In this document: in pieces, positions 20,710-32,112 of the stretch
How positions within the stretch are numbered: position 1 is the stretch's first letter
How the letters are laid out: the number at the start of each line of letters is the position of its first letter
Assembly (NCBI GenBank): GCA_003427395.1
Contig: BFEA01000380.1
Location: 378,559-442,558 of the forward strand
Direction: 5' to 3'
DNA from: Chara braunii
Lineage: Eukaryota > Streptophyta > Charophyceae > Charales > Characeae
DNA length: 64,000 nucleotides
Position numbers and translations under genes: made by a program
The notes under the pieces: model-generated
Told to the model about the DNA's origin: nothing
The model's input: the letters and a program-made list of their open reading frames with translations, nothing else
Database searches by the model: none

Positions 20710-21893
20710 ACAAGAAGTGTCGCCCGGTCCCCGTGCTTGTCAGTGTTGTCACGGAGGATGAGGAAGCCTATTATAAGCGAGAGTGGGGGCTGATAAGGCG
20801 TATGCGAGAACGCGCGCAGGCAGGGCTGTGCCGCATCAATAAGGAGAATGAGGAAGGGTTGATAATTGGCGAGCCTGACTTCCTGTCGCCCCAGGAGAGG
20901 ACCTTGATGGTGGAGACCATGAGGAGGAGGCATTGCGCGTATGCGTTTAATGATGACGAGCGTGGGAGGTTGGACGTGGATAAGATCCCAATGATACGAA
21001 TCCATACCGTCCCGTGGAACCTGAGGGGCGCGCGGTACCCGAATCCGGATGAGGAGAAGAAGGTGGTGGATTACTTGGATGGGAAGATGAGGACGTATGT
21101 GGTAGATTACTCCAGTGGACCGTATGATTCCTCTTGGTTCTGTTTTATCAAGCCGAACTGAACGCTGCGGTGGGTGTAGGATCTGCAACGACTGAATGCA
21201 GTGACGGTGCGGGACGCGGGAGGGTTGCCGAACGCGGACGCCCTGTCAGAATCATGTGCAGGAAGGCCTTTAATCTCACTTATAGACCTTTANTCTGGGT
21301 ATGACCAGTTTCCTGTGTACCCACCGGATAGGCCGGTGACGACGATGCATACGCCAAGGGGGTTGATCCACATGAACGTGGCGCCTCAGGGGTGGACTAA
21401 TGCGGTGGCGATGGTGCAAAGCCACATGATTAGGGCCATGCAGACGGTTAGTCCACATATCACTCAACTCTACATTGACGATTTGGCGGTCAAGGGTCCA
21501 AAGGAGAAAGAGGAAGATGAAGTGATGCCAGGAGTAAGGCGGTTCGTCTGGAAGCACGTCCAGGATATCGATCAGGTTCTGGGTCTGCTGGAAGAACACA
21601 ACCTGACGGNGAGNGGCCCCAAGTCNAAACATTGTATGAGGGAGGCCACGATTCTGGGCTTTGTCTNTAACGAGAAGGGGCGGAGGCCAGACGTGAAGAA
21701 AACGGATAAGATCCTAGAGTGNCCAGTCCCCTTCCANTCGATAATGGACGTGAGGAGCTTCCTTGGGACCTGCGAGTTTTGGAGGAGTTTTGTGAAGGAC
21801 TTCGCCACCAAGACGGAGCATTTGAGAAGCTGGTGCGTTAGGATCAGGAGTGGGTCTGGGGCGAAGACCAGGAAAGGGCTGTGGAAAGGATGA
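20665..21893 (+). pseudogene. pol: Reverse transcriptase domain (complete unit, two stops, frameshift)
   Basis: Same RT blocks as 1,552-2,780, including SLIDL, GLIHMNVAPQGWTNA and YIDD. In-frame stops are TGA at 21,159-21,161, shared with the upstream unit, and TAG at 21,174-21,176, where the upstream unit has CAG (Gln of WVQDLQ). The T-run frameshift near 21,821 is shared. Some single-base differences from the upstream unit are real (for example SYIDDLAAKG there, LYIDDLAVKG here), while other codons are N only in this copy. The YIDD box, rather than the usual Y/FLDD of gypsy elements, and SGYDQF rather than SGYHQI mark a divergent lineage. Confidence 0.8.
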
Positions 21894-24052
21894 AGAGAGA
21901 ATTCAAGGAAGGAGGTTTGGTGCTAGGAGCGCCAAACTACGAGGCCACGGAGGAAAAGCCATTCATTGTCGAGACGGACGCTGGGCCACCTGCCTTAGGA
22001 GAAGTCCTGATTCAGGCGGATGCGGATGGGAAGGAGAGACCGCTAAGGTTTGAAAGTCGCACCCTCAATACGACTGAGAGGAACTACTCCCAGTTTAAGA
22101 AGGAGACGTTGGCGGTACTCCACTGCCTAAGGGCCCTCCGAAACTATATCTTTGGCAGGAGGCTCATTTTGAGGGTGGACCCTACCGCGCTGGCGTGTTC
22201 CCTGAAAAGTTATACTCCATCTGACCCAACCATCGCGAGGTGGTTGACTTACATTTGGATGTTTAGCTTTGAGTTGGAGAGGATTCCCGGGGACAAGAAC
22301 AGGGCAGATGGGCTGAGCCGTATCAACTGGGATGGGGCGGGCAAAGAGTCAATTGAGGATACCCCGCCAATTGACGGGTTCCTGGATCAGGAAGAGGATG
22401 TCCGCCTCCACATAAATGAATGGTCGCTAAGGGTGCCTAGCTGCGTCACGCATCCTATATGGCTAGCACCAAGGGGGTACGAGGAGAAGGAGGAATTGGT
22501 CCTCAAGCCTTTCCAGGAGGAAGATCCGTGGGGGAGTAGGGATGTTGGNTGGATGATGAGGTTGGCATTGGCAGGGACACATGGTCTAGTGGAGGAGGTA
22601 AGGACGATAGAGGAAGGTCCAACCCAGGTAGAGGAGCATGAGCAGCTAATGGGAGGAATGTACTTGCTCACCAACATGCTTCTGCAGGGGAACTTTGGCC
22701 AGAGGAGCGCAGCTAACTCCGAAGAGGGCGANATTCTCATTCCTGAGAGCCAGAACGANGAGTTCGAAGAGGGAGAGATTAGGGAGGCCTTCCATGCCGA
22801 GGAGTATGAAGGAATTTATCAGGAGTTGGGGTTACTGCTGTTGTGCGAAATGAGGGATAGGGACGCAAGTGCTAAGGCCCAGAAGATGAGGCATCTCTAC
22901 GTAGTGAGAGATGACCATTTGTTTATAAAGCGACAGGTTGGGAACCCCAAGAGGATCGTATGTGGGAGGAACCGGNAGATCNATGTCATAGCAGCCTTAC
23001 ACGATGGTATAGCAGGGGGGCACATAGGGGTTAGTGCCACGTGCGCAAAGATAAGTGAGCTATACCATTGGGATGGAATGCTGACTATGGTCATCAAGTA
23101 CTGNCAGTCTTGTGTACCCTGCCAACAGAGGTCAGCGCAAAGGCCGGGGGAACCNCTNCACCCCAGACTGGAAAGGGAAGTGGGTGCAGTCGTACACNTG
23201 GACCTATTGTTCATGCCACTTGGGGAGGACGGAAGNAACTATATCTTTGANGCATGNGACAACCTTACCGGGTTCGTGGACGNTCGGGCTATTCGTACGA
23301 AAACCGGCCCAGTTTTAGCAAGGTGCATCGAAGAGTACTACTTGCGCTATCCATTTGTAAGAGAGTTTGTGATGGACCGGGGGTCGGAGTTTACGTGTAA
23401 CGAGGTGCGGACCTTGCTTGCAGGATACGACGTGGTGGCAAACTCTACTACTGCCGCGCACCCCCTGGCAAACGCGCCTGTGGAAAGGGGGCATAGTACC
23501 ATCACGAATCTCCTGGCCAAATGGACTGAGGGAAAGCCTAACCAGTGGCCGGAATTCCTGAGAGCAGCATTCTTCGTGGAAAATGTTACAGTGAAAAGGA
23601 GTACCAAGTAAGTGCCAGCCACACTATGGTATGGAAGACATGCCACCTTTCCCATAGAAAATTTTATGAAAACGTGGAGGCGCCAGGACCTGGAAGTGAA
23701 CCTGTCCTTTGAAGAGTTGCTCGATATACGGGCGCGACAGGTGGGTGTCGCTGAGGAAAGGTTACGAGAGGCNGCNNGTCAGGTGGAGAGAAGTCGCATG
23801 GAAGACAAGATGAGGTGGGACCGGATGNCCCGAATAAGGAAGGATCCACTGAAGGTTGGGGATGTGGTGCTGTTGTATGACTCCTCGCTGGAAAAGCAGT
23901 GGTCCAGGAAACTCGACAAACGGTGGCTGGGACCCTATAGGATCGTGCGGTGTGGTGAATTTGGGGCCNACCAAATTGAGGAGCTGGATGGGGNAGGATG
24001 GCAGGACTGGGTATCAGGGACAAGGCTGAAGAAGTTTGTGGCGAGGGAATAG
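21821..24052 (+). pseudogene. pol: RNase H and integrase region of pol (complete unit)
   Basis: Counterpart of 2,708-4,939 with the same D-E-D-D RNase H, HHCC zinc site, DDE core and GPY/F C-terminus. TAG at 21,839 and TAA at 23,609-23,611 are shared with the upstream unit. RNase H removes the RNA template strand and integrase joins the cDNA to the host chromosome. From about 22,070 to 24,050 the sequence is identical to the upstream unit, including N positions, except that two N of the upstream copy are resolved here (22,071 C and 22,127 C). The frame ends at TAG 24,050-24,052, shortly before the Gag2 acceptor-like site. Confidence 0.82.
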
Positions 24053-24198
24053 GTAAGGGCCATGAGACCTCGTTAGGGATAGAGTCTTGCCTAGGTATTA
24101 CCCAGGTCGGATGGTTAGATAGGTGGATGATTGGGATGGATGGGTGTGGAGTGTATGTGGGATTTCCCTAGGCCGATGGCTCGGTTGCTGACCCTGCT

Positions 24199-24233
24199 GT
24201 GTGCCTGCTTGTTGTCTCTCGCCTGTTGTGCAG
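24199..24233 (+). promoter_or_regulatory. Splice-acceptor-like site before Gag2 (complete unit)
   Basis: A pyrimidine-rich run ends in TGTGCAG at 24,233; the Gag2 ATG is at 24,256. No ATG lies between. The position, 147 bases after the pol stop, suits a subgenomic spliced mRNA for the 3' gene, as used for env-like genes. Confidence 0.4.
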
Positions 24234-24255
24234 GTCTGACTTTTCGAAGACAGTC

Positions 24256-26925
24256 ATGCAGAGGGGCGGAAGGGACACACGGCCACGCCAGGGGCCCNAG
24301 AGGATGGNNGGAAGAGGCGAGCAGCATGAGCCGCCTAGGAGGGAGCCTACGCCTNAGTTTGATGATGACAACATTGAGCTTTTCTTGGACGTATATCGGG
24401 ATCATGCGGCACAAAGAGGGTGGTCAGTGGCGGAGAGGATTCACCACTTGAGGGGTATAGGGCGGTTCGAGGAGCCTGTCGCTCAGATATGTGAGGAGGC
24501 CCTGACTTGGCCGGACGTGGAAGCCGGGATGCAGAAGTTGAGAGCTTTCCCTAGGGGGCGTGATCGCATGCCCATTCGATTGGAGGAGGGGAATGCAGAT
24601 GAGTTCATCCCCGCATATGAGCACTACATGTTGAATCTGGGGGTTGCGCGGGAGGAATGGGTGCAGGCTATACTTATCTGGACGAGGCAGGCAAAGAGGG
24701 AGGTGGCCACGCAGATTCGGGAAAGGGCCCGAGACTGGGAGGACTGTCAGGCCCAACTCAGGAGGGCGTTCGGACGGCCACAACACGAGAGGCACGAGCC
24801 CAGAGTTGAGAGGCGGCGACGAAGCAAGAGGCCAAGGGAACCGGCACCGAGAGAGGCGGGGCTGGCCAGAGAGAGGAGGGGAGCCCCAGCCCAGCGGGAG
24901 GATAACCCTGCAGGGCCCGCATTGGCAGAGGAGGCGTTCCCTGCTTGTGGCCTCCGAGCGGTTGAGTTTCGGCGGATTACGAGCGAGGAGTTGAGGCCGC
25001 CCTCGCCACTGCCATCAACGCAGGAGCTGGACATACCAAGAGAGCCGCCATTCCGAAGCTTAGCGACTCATCTCGATGTATCCCAATGGGAGGCCTCACG
25101 GCTTGGAGAGGGTTCAGTTGAGTCGGCATGCTACGTGCCATTGGAGGAGCCCCTCGACCCCGAGATGGAGACAAACATGCGAGACCGAGAGGAGCCGCAG
25201 GATCCTCAGATGGCAGCTGAGCGGCCGGATCCGGTGCGACCTCAGGGTAGAGAGGTGATCACGGTTGGGGACGATACCCCTCCATGCTTCCCAGCTCCAG
25301 AGCCAGCACAACGTTCATGGCCAGAGGGGATTCCTGAGCCAGGCAATGAGGAGATCCCGGAGTTTCCCCCTGAGGCCACCACTATACCTGAGCAGGAGGC
25401 AGAGGCGGAGGACCAAGGTATGTGTGAGAGAGCGAGAATGGAGGCGCCCCTTGACTTGCCCTTGGCCACGCAGGTGACCAAGAGCCCGGATATCGAGGAG
25501 CCCGTTTCAGCAGAGTTACCGCCAGTAGTGCCGCGCGCGAGCGAAGGGATGGAGGCGGAGGCGTCGACTCCAGGAGGCCAGGGGCCGCGAGTGGAAGGAA
25601 CTCCAAGAGAGACCCGCGAAGAGAAGTCCGCCCGAGTGCGGGTCCGTCTGGACGAGATATACGCAAGACAGGCTGAGATGGAGGCGGCATGGATAAAGCC
25701 GACACCGCCGGTTGAGCTCAAGACGAGTGAGCAGAGGATCGACGAGTTGTGGGCTAGGTATGAGAGCCGTAGGGATGCAGCCCGCCAGAGGTCATGAGAG
25801 GCAGGACGGGCGGACGAGGAGACTAGTGAGTTGAGAGAGATGGGGGACTTGGGATTCTCCGCGACCAGGCAGGCGATTGAGCGCATGGATCGGAGGGTAT
25901 GTGAGACGACAGTCACATCTTTCCAGTGGTATAATCTACTCATCAATGAGCTTAGGGTCAAAGAGTTGGAGGTGGAGCACCTGACTACTCAGCTTGCCGA
26001 GGAGAGGGTGAGAAGCCAGGCTAGAGAGGTTGAGTGGGAGAGGAGATTTGGGGAGATGGCGGCCGCTGTGGATAGGCTCTCGGCAGCCTGGGAGGCTAGC
26101 CAGGTGGGGCGAGCCGGTGCCGATGGCCAGGGCCGGGGGATGCGCGCCTCGCCGAGCCAAGGAGCAGCAGTGGAGGTCCCCCGACAGAGTGAGCCGATGG
26201 AGGAGGTGCCCTTGGACGCAGTTGAGGNGGAAGGTGGTGCGCAGGAGTCGCTTATGGCTATGTCCACGGAGAGGNGAGGTTCGCGCTTGCATGAGCTGGC
26301 GNCAGCCATGGGGATAGGNACTCCACAGGAGAGGCCTCAGAGGCTCGACACTCAAGAGGATGCTCCGAGATTGGGAAAGTTGAGGACGGAGCTGNGTTCC
26401 TGGGCCACGGANACGGACTCCGGGGAGCCTGACTCGNGGNGACAANAGNAGCAGGAGGTCATGAGTGAGCCCACCGCTATGGGGGGCCCTCANCCGTCAG
26501 GGGTATGCAGGGATGAGGNGGTGGTGACAGAGAGGGCTCATGAGGAGGGACCCCGAGAGTTGGGCACGCCGGGCTGCAGGCCAGTGAGCACGACCATACG
26601 AGAGGGTGGGGGTGCTGAGGCTATGGAGCATGGACCTCAGGGCCATGTGGGGTTGCCCTCGTGTCATGAGGTGACTACTGAGACCATGGGGACGCCTTCG
26701 GCATCGAGTTCGCAGGGGAGAAAGAAGAAGACTGTCAGATGGCACGATGCCTCCTGTTTCTGGTGCAAGGAGGAAGGGCATAGAGCCATGGACTGCCCAG
26801 AACTCCTCGAAGATAAGGCCGAGGGGCGAGTTGCGGAGTTCAACGACAAGTTCTATGACAGGCAGGGCAGGATAATAGAGCGAGCTCCAGATGGGGGCAG
26901 GGCTCAATTATATAGGAAAAACTAG
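24256..26925 (+). pseudogene. Gag2: second Gag-like protein with CCHC knuckle, downstream of pol
   Basis: About 889 codons from the ATG behind the acceptor-like site, with one in-frame TGA at codon 514 (25,795-25,797), shared with the upstream unit. Residues 39-98 and 113-172 are two similar 60-residue helical modules of Gag capsid type (NIELFLDVYRDHAAQRGW; ADEFIPAYEHYMLNLGV), each ending in a W-x-D-x-x-A-x-(M/Q)-x-x-x-x-A-F-like stretch. A long Pro/Glu-rich region follows, then a predicted coiled coil (about 564-615) and, at 834-847, a CCHC knuckle CFWCKEEGHRAMDC. The C-terminal 40 residues resemble the segment after the Gag1 knuckle. No protease, RT, membrane segment or signal peptide is visible, so it is not an env-like gene. 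Role is inferred as a second particle or RNA-binding protein. Except for the one TGA this copy is open. Confidence 0.75.
26755..26796 (+). other. CCHC zinc knuckle of Gag2
   Basis: CFWCKEEGHRAMDC fits C-x2-C-x4-H-x4-C exactly. It is preceded by a basic run (GRKKKTVRWHD), as nucleocapsid knuckles often are. The upstream unit has the same motif with V for M. Confidence 0.9.
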
Positions 26926-29048
26926 GAGGAATTATGTAAGTAGGGATCGGTCTGTCTATATATTGATAGGACTAGAGATCCTTGACACACACAGGGCGGG
27001 GTTAGGGGTGTACATACCTTGAGTCAGTTGAGCAGGCCCTAGATGTGTGTGTGCGTTGGAGTGGGAGGAGGAGTTTCTATCCAATCGTGCCTATGCGTGT
27101 GACTTTTATTCGCTTGTTCCTTTTGAGCTTCTTCGTGGGCTACGACCCAGGGGTAGAACTCAACTGTATGATATATGAGACCATTTAGTTATATTTGGTT
27201 TTGTGATTCAGAAGCTATTGCTGCTCTGAATGGGATTTGGGAGCTTATAGCACTCGGGGTGTGAGTTTTCCCAGCAGGGGAGGACAGGGGCTAGGTATTC
27301 TGTGAATGATTAGGCGGATGCTATGTTCCCGAATGGATTTGATGAGTGTACAGTGGGGTTATGAGTCCTATTCAGACAGGCGGGGTATTGAGTTGAGTGC
27401 TTGTATTCGATTGTTGGGGGAGGCATTATACTCCCTGAGTATACTATGAGTTGAGATCCTATGGGACTTGTCTTGTGACGATCACTATCGCTCTCACATG
27501 TGTGGATTTATCTCGATGAATGTTTGGTTTTGTGTGAGAAATGTANGGGATACATCTCATGGGCATGATTGTGTAAATTGTAAAGTTGTCTACCCTCCGG
27601 TATACTCGTGCGGTCTGCTGCAAGCGGACGAGAGGGAAGAGTATAAGGAGGGGAAGTGCAGCCTGTTTGTGAAAACTGTGAGAATCCTACGGGATTGATG
27701 AATTTAGGAATTTGCATGTTTGGTCATACTAAACATCGCTGCCTAAATCGTATAGGGACCCAGAAGGTGGCCCCTCAGTTTGAGGTGTTTGATGATTAAG
27801 ACCCCCTTCATGGTTCTGGAAGGTGGGAATTACATTGCGTGGAGACCCCTTCATGGNTTTGGAAGAGGTCGTGTGAGGAGTCATCCCATACAAGAAGGAG
27901 ATGGCTAGGAAATCTTTTGGGAAAGGCACCCTTCACCAAGTAAGGGTGGGTNAAAATTGAATGGTGTGGAAAGTATTGTCTGTGCTGATAAAGTCTGACG
28001 AGAGGGGACCATGTTTGCTTGAAATGTTTGAAAAGGGCNAGAGATGCCTCAGGGTGGGCGACTGCTGACTCTGATCAAGTCAAGAGCCGNGACCTTGTGG
28101 ATCCGGCGGGGAGACTGTTTGTGATTGAGCGAAGGATGCCGTGCCTATTATAGGAGAGCCGGTAAATGCGTTCAGACCCCTGCGTAGTCCCGAAGCGGNC
28201 GTGAATTGTTTGTGATACCCCGCCGGGCCACCTGTGCTAATTNNGAGACATATTTGAGGGAATACCAAGCTAACGGTAAAGATTAGTGCCACCTGGGCGC
28301 AACCCCTAGTGGATGGCTGCTAGCCGGCACAACCTGGCTGCGGGCCCGCAAGGCAAGAGTTTGAGGGGAGTTGCCCGCCCNAGGGAAATTACCTTGCGGG
28401 ATAAGAGTCGTGTNTTTTGGAAGCCCTGATTGATTGATTATCACGGACATACCTGCAATTGTATAACCAATGGGAGGATACTNCCGCTAAGGTAACAACC
28501 CGGTGGGCAGTAGACCTGGCCCGATCAGCCAGGCTATGGTGGNCCCAGATGGGGACCTGGCATTTTTGTACTAGACTGCAGAAAAGCCCGAGAGAGGCTA
28601 CAAGCTTATACGTGTGTACTTTGTTTGACTGTGAGGAATTTGTTGAAGAGGCAGAGAATGCCTTCATAGGCCCCATTCGAAGCCCGCGTCCCTAGTTATG
28701 GCTCTGCTTATGAGGAAGAGGCTAACTAGGACACCCAACGAGAGGTTGGCGGTTGTCTAGGACGAGGGGGAAGAGGATGGTTTGGGGGGCTTTGGAACTT
28801 ATGCTGTAGTATTGATGCGTAATACACCGGCGTCCTGGTGTCGGGACAATGGAGACCCAAGTTGAAACCCTGGCAGCATATCGTTTTCTTGGCACGGTTT
28901 GATGGAGNCCTCAACCCTNAAGTCTGTCGGCTAATCGCATTGGTTCTAATCTCGTCGGCATTTGGAATGTGATGGAAATCTATAGCTTTTTGATTTGGCG
29001 ACGCGACGGGGACGTCGCTTAATATGGTCCGGTAAGCTGTCGGCGCGA

Positions 29049-29066
29049 ATACCCTTACAAGGGTAT
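29049..29066. repeat. Palindrome within dispersed repeat (complete unit)
   Basis: Same 8-bp-arm palindrome as at 9,927-9,944; inverted relative copy at 38,309-38,326. Confidence 0.6.
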
Positions 29067-30194
29067 CCGCCCTGGTTTTTGCAAGTGACAGAAAGGCTCG
29101 GTTAGCCTGGATTTTGAGTGCCCGTGCGGGAAAATGTGAAGGTCGTNCGCGCGCNGGCCAAGGTCTGCCTTGTCCTGGTAGNNNGTAGGTGGGCGCGCAA
29201 TATTTAAGGNGCGCNTGTGATNTTTCTAATTNAATGGGCGGNCGGGGTAGCCGACCGACCTGGNCCGTNTTACGNCCTTNGTTNGGGAATGAAAGGTTGC
29301 TCCTNATAGGTGTGCGTGACNGAGGGTAGGGTTGGCNCGCAGATAGGNGCATGGGACGGNCACGGCGCGGGGTGGTAGACCGACGCGGACACTTAGGGGG
29401 CCGTGGGAACGAATGGGATTGAAGAAGCGGCCAGGGTGGTATCTTGGCCCGGAGCGCCTCGCGGCACCACCTTATATGGGAGGTCGNGCCTGCNGGTACC
29501 AGGCTTGGGCTTAGCCCTATTGGTTANGNCATCGGACTGGTACGTAAGAGACNCAGGGNTCGAGGCCAACAGNAGGCGGTAAGGGAGCGGGGGAGCGCGG
29601 CGGAAAGGCGTGAGGGGTTGAAGGGCCTATGGGACCATCCCCCTTCGCCTTTTACAATTTTGGGGGCCGCGGTCTCTGCCTGATTGACCGCGCGCCTTGC
29701 GGGGTTTTATATATCTAGTCATGCATAATGTACTTACCTCGAATTTGTGATATTATTATTTGTTTTTCTTTGCCCGTATGTGAGCGCGGAACTGCGGCAG
29801 GTACGCCCATGAACTGTTGAAATACAGGCCTGAGATCGAGCCCAGCTGGTTCCGCCGGGGCCCGATCAAGCGCTGGGGGCGCTGCGAGGTGCCTACTGTT
29901 GGGAGGAGGGGGATCCGCGGCCCGAGGGGGATTCGCAAGGCCCCTACGGGAGGGGAGGTTCGGCTTGCCAACTTGTTGCAGTCGGATCATATGTCAACCG
30001 CCCGAACCTGGCCTCAAAAGGGGGCTGGGTCCGCGCGGGGCACTGTTAAAGAAAGCCGGCGCTGGGGCTTACTCGGAGTGCGAAAGGAGGGTGAGGGTGC
30101 TGCGCTAGGCAGGCATGTGTGAGTCTGGGGATGGATCTGGACGAGAAGGTAGGCCGGGTGCGGATAAAAAAGGGGGGCTCGCCACGCGCAAGGC

Positions 30195-30834
30195 TCTTTG
30201 GGTTATCCGTTAAAATTAGAGCGATGCAGGGAAGATTCGTACGGCCTCTGTGCAAGGCTGGCGCGCAAAACTTCTGAAATGCAGGCCAAGTTCGGGCATT
30301 AAGGTAGAGCGACATTGCGACCGCATTGGTCTCGAGTAGTCAAGGGAGGGGCGACCACGATCGGAAGCCTTTCAGGATATCTGCAGATTTTTTTGGCACG
30401 ATACGGAGAAGATTTGCATGACCGCCCCGCACGGATGGCACATGGAAAAACCGGAGGAGAACCCGCCCGTGAATCTGGCCGGGGGCGTGCAAAAGGGCGA
30501 GGAGGTTGGGTGGTGTTGGTGGTACTATGGGGGCCACTATGGGTAGGTCCTTCGGGACATCCGTTAAAATTGGAACGATACAGAGAAGATTAGCGNGGCC
30601 CCTGCGCAAGGATNACACGCATAGAACGAGGAAAGGGAGGGCGCACCTCCCTGAACCCGGCCAGGAAGGCGGGCCAGGTCCGCGCACTTTGCTGCCAAGG
30701 CGGGGTGGTATCGAGGTTGCTCAGGCATCGAAGGGCCGTCGGGTGTTGCTGCGGGGGAGTCCTTCGGGGCATCCGCTAATACTGGAACTGACTAGAGGAG
30801 GGCCGCGCAGCCACTGCGCGGAGGCAATATAGGC
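30195..30834 (+). repeat. Array of four U6 snRNA-derived repeats (complete unit)
   Basis: Counterpart of 11,073-11,712, with units near 30,195-30,264, 30,368-30,449, 30,547-30,632 and 30,759-30,834. A few base differences from the other unit are scattered through both U6 and spacer parts, so there is no sign of selection on the U6 parts alone. Confidence 0.75.
30547..30632 (+). pseudogene. U6-like: Best-preserved U6 snRNA-like copy (complete unit)
   Basis: Retains GTCCTTCGGGACATCCG, the ATACAGAGAAGATTAGC block and GGCCCCTGCGCAAGGAT, with two N. It has no T-run terminator after the U6 part and no convincing Pol III promoter in the 60 bases before it. Confidence 0.75.
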
Positions 30835-32087
30835 ATCCGGGGGCGAACCCGGACGCGAATGAATGCCAGGTGCAGGCGGAAGGGAGAGGCAAGTGGCTAG
30901 GAGACTCGTCTACCGCGCACAGTCAGCGGTGTCCAGACGCGGTGGGAGAGGGGGACCGCCTATGGTCCGACACTACAAATGCGGGGCAGTGTCGACCCGT
31001 TCGGTTAGTCGGTCGGTGAGCCGGGCGGGAGCGCTGTCGGGTTAGTTGCGTGCCTTGGCGGGGTGACGGACGCTAGCGGGGTGAGAGTCAGCACGGGGGG
31101 CAACCGCGGAGCGAGATTGTGGAGGTCGGCAGGGTAGACACTGGGGGAAACAAGCGACGGGGGCAGGAACGAATCAAGGCGCGGAAACACGCCGGGTGCA
31201 TGCCAAGGAAGTGTGACCGTGCATGGCGGGAGGAGATGGTTATGGTGGGAGCAGGAAAACCACTAGATTGCTCGATCCTAGGCGAAATCGGGCAGAGTGA
31301 AGGGTTGAGCTAGAGTTTCGGGGTGCTGCGAGCTGAGCGGGAGAGTCAGTTTTAACTATAGAGTGTTAGTTTTGGTAGTGGAGGAGAAAGGCCCTGCGCG
31401 GTGGTATTGGAACAGGCGGACATGGCGGAAGGCAGAGTAAGCACCCTGCTCGCTCCTTGACGGAATCGAGCGAGGGAGGGGCTGAGATAGAAGTTTTGAA
31501 GCAGGCCGATCACGAATTCAAAGTCGGATTAGTAGGAAAGACAGTAGATTAGAAGCTAGTGAGAAAAAGGTGTGCGAAGATGTATCGGGAAGGCAAGAGG
31601 AACGGGGCAATGTGCCTCCCCAGGTTCTAGAGCAGGATTCATTCGGGTTTTATTCAGTGTGGCGATGAGCAAAGCGTGTAAATGGCCACGGGGCTACAGA
31701 CTTACCGATATGGCTAGTGTGATGCTCGTCCCGCCGATCGAAGTACCTTCGCCGCCCCCCGGGGCGCACGATGAGTTGTAGCGGTGTATATTTCCAAATT
31801 TTAGTGGACAACTTATTCGGTGTTGCTAAGGGCTCAGTTGTGGCCGGTGCGGAGTGCCATTTGTTGCTCGTTCTCCCGGGGCTATGCGCCAGGCCGTATA
31901 ACAGCGGAGGGTTCATCTCAGTTCCCGTACCCCCGGAAGACTGTCGGGGTGACCTCGCTCTTGGTGTTTGAGGATCGTGTAACTGTTGCTCGCCTCCCGC
32001 AAGGACGCTGATCGGTCCCGAGGTGCTGTCTTGACTCCCTTGTATCTAGGAAGCTGGGATCCCAGCCAGATACAGATGTGGAAAGTC

Positions 32088-32112
32088 AAGAGGAAAGGGG
32101 GGGGATGGGGAG
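32088..32112 (+). other. Polypurine tract (complete unit)
   Basis: Identical to 12,967-12,991: a purine run with one T, immediately followed by TGTGTC, the proposed LTR2 start. Confidence 0.6.

Larger units (their letters stand above)
26926..32087 (+). other. 5.2-kb non-coding 3' internal tract (complete unit)
   Basis: Same content as 7,831-12,966, with a 9-bp insertion near 27,238. No supported gene. It carries the palindrome at 29,049-29,066 and the U6-derived array at 30,195-30,834. A cluster of N at 29,147-29,575 is private to this copy, and small differences from the other unit resume from about 29,430. Confidence 0.6.

Noticed and set aside
24256-26925. Gag2 as an env-like gene, suggested by its position after pol
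   Set aside because: No signal peptide or membrane segment is visible; capsid-like modules and a CCHC knuckle point to Gag instead.
30547-30632. Functional U6 snRNA gene
   Set aside because: No T-run terminator, no clear Pol III promoter spacing, substitutions in the 3' part, and it is one of four diverging repeats within a retrotransposon.
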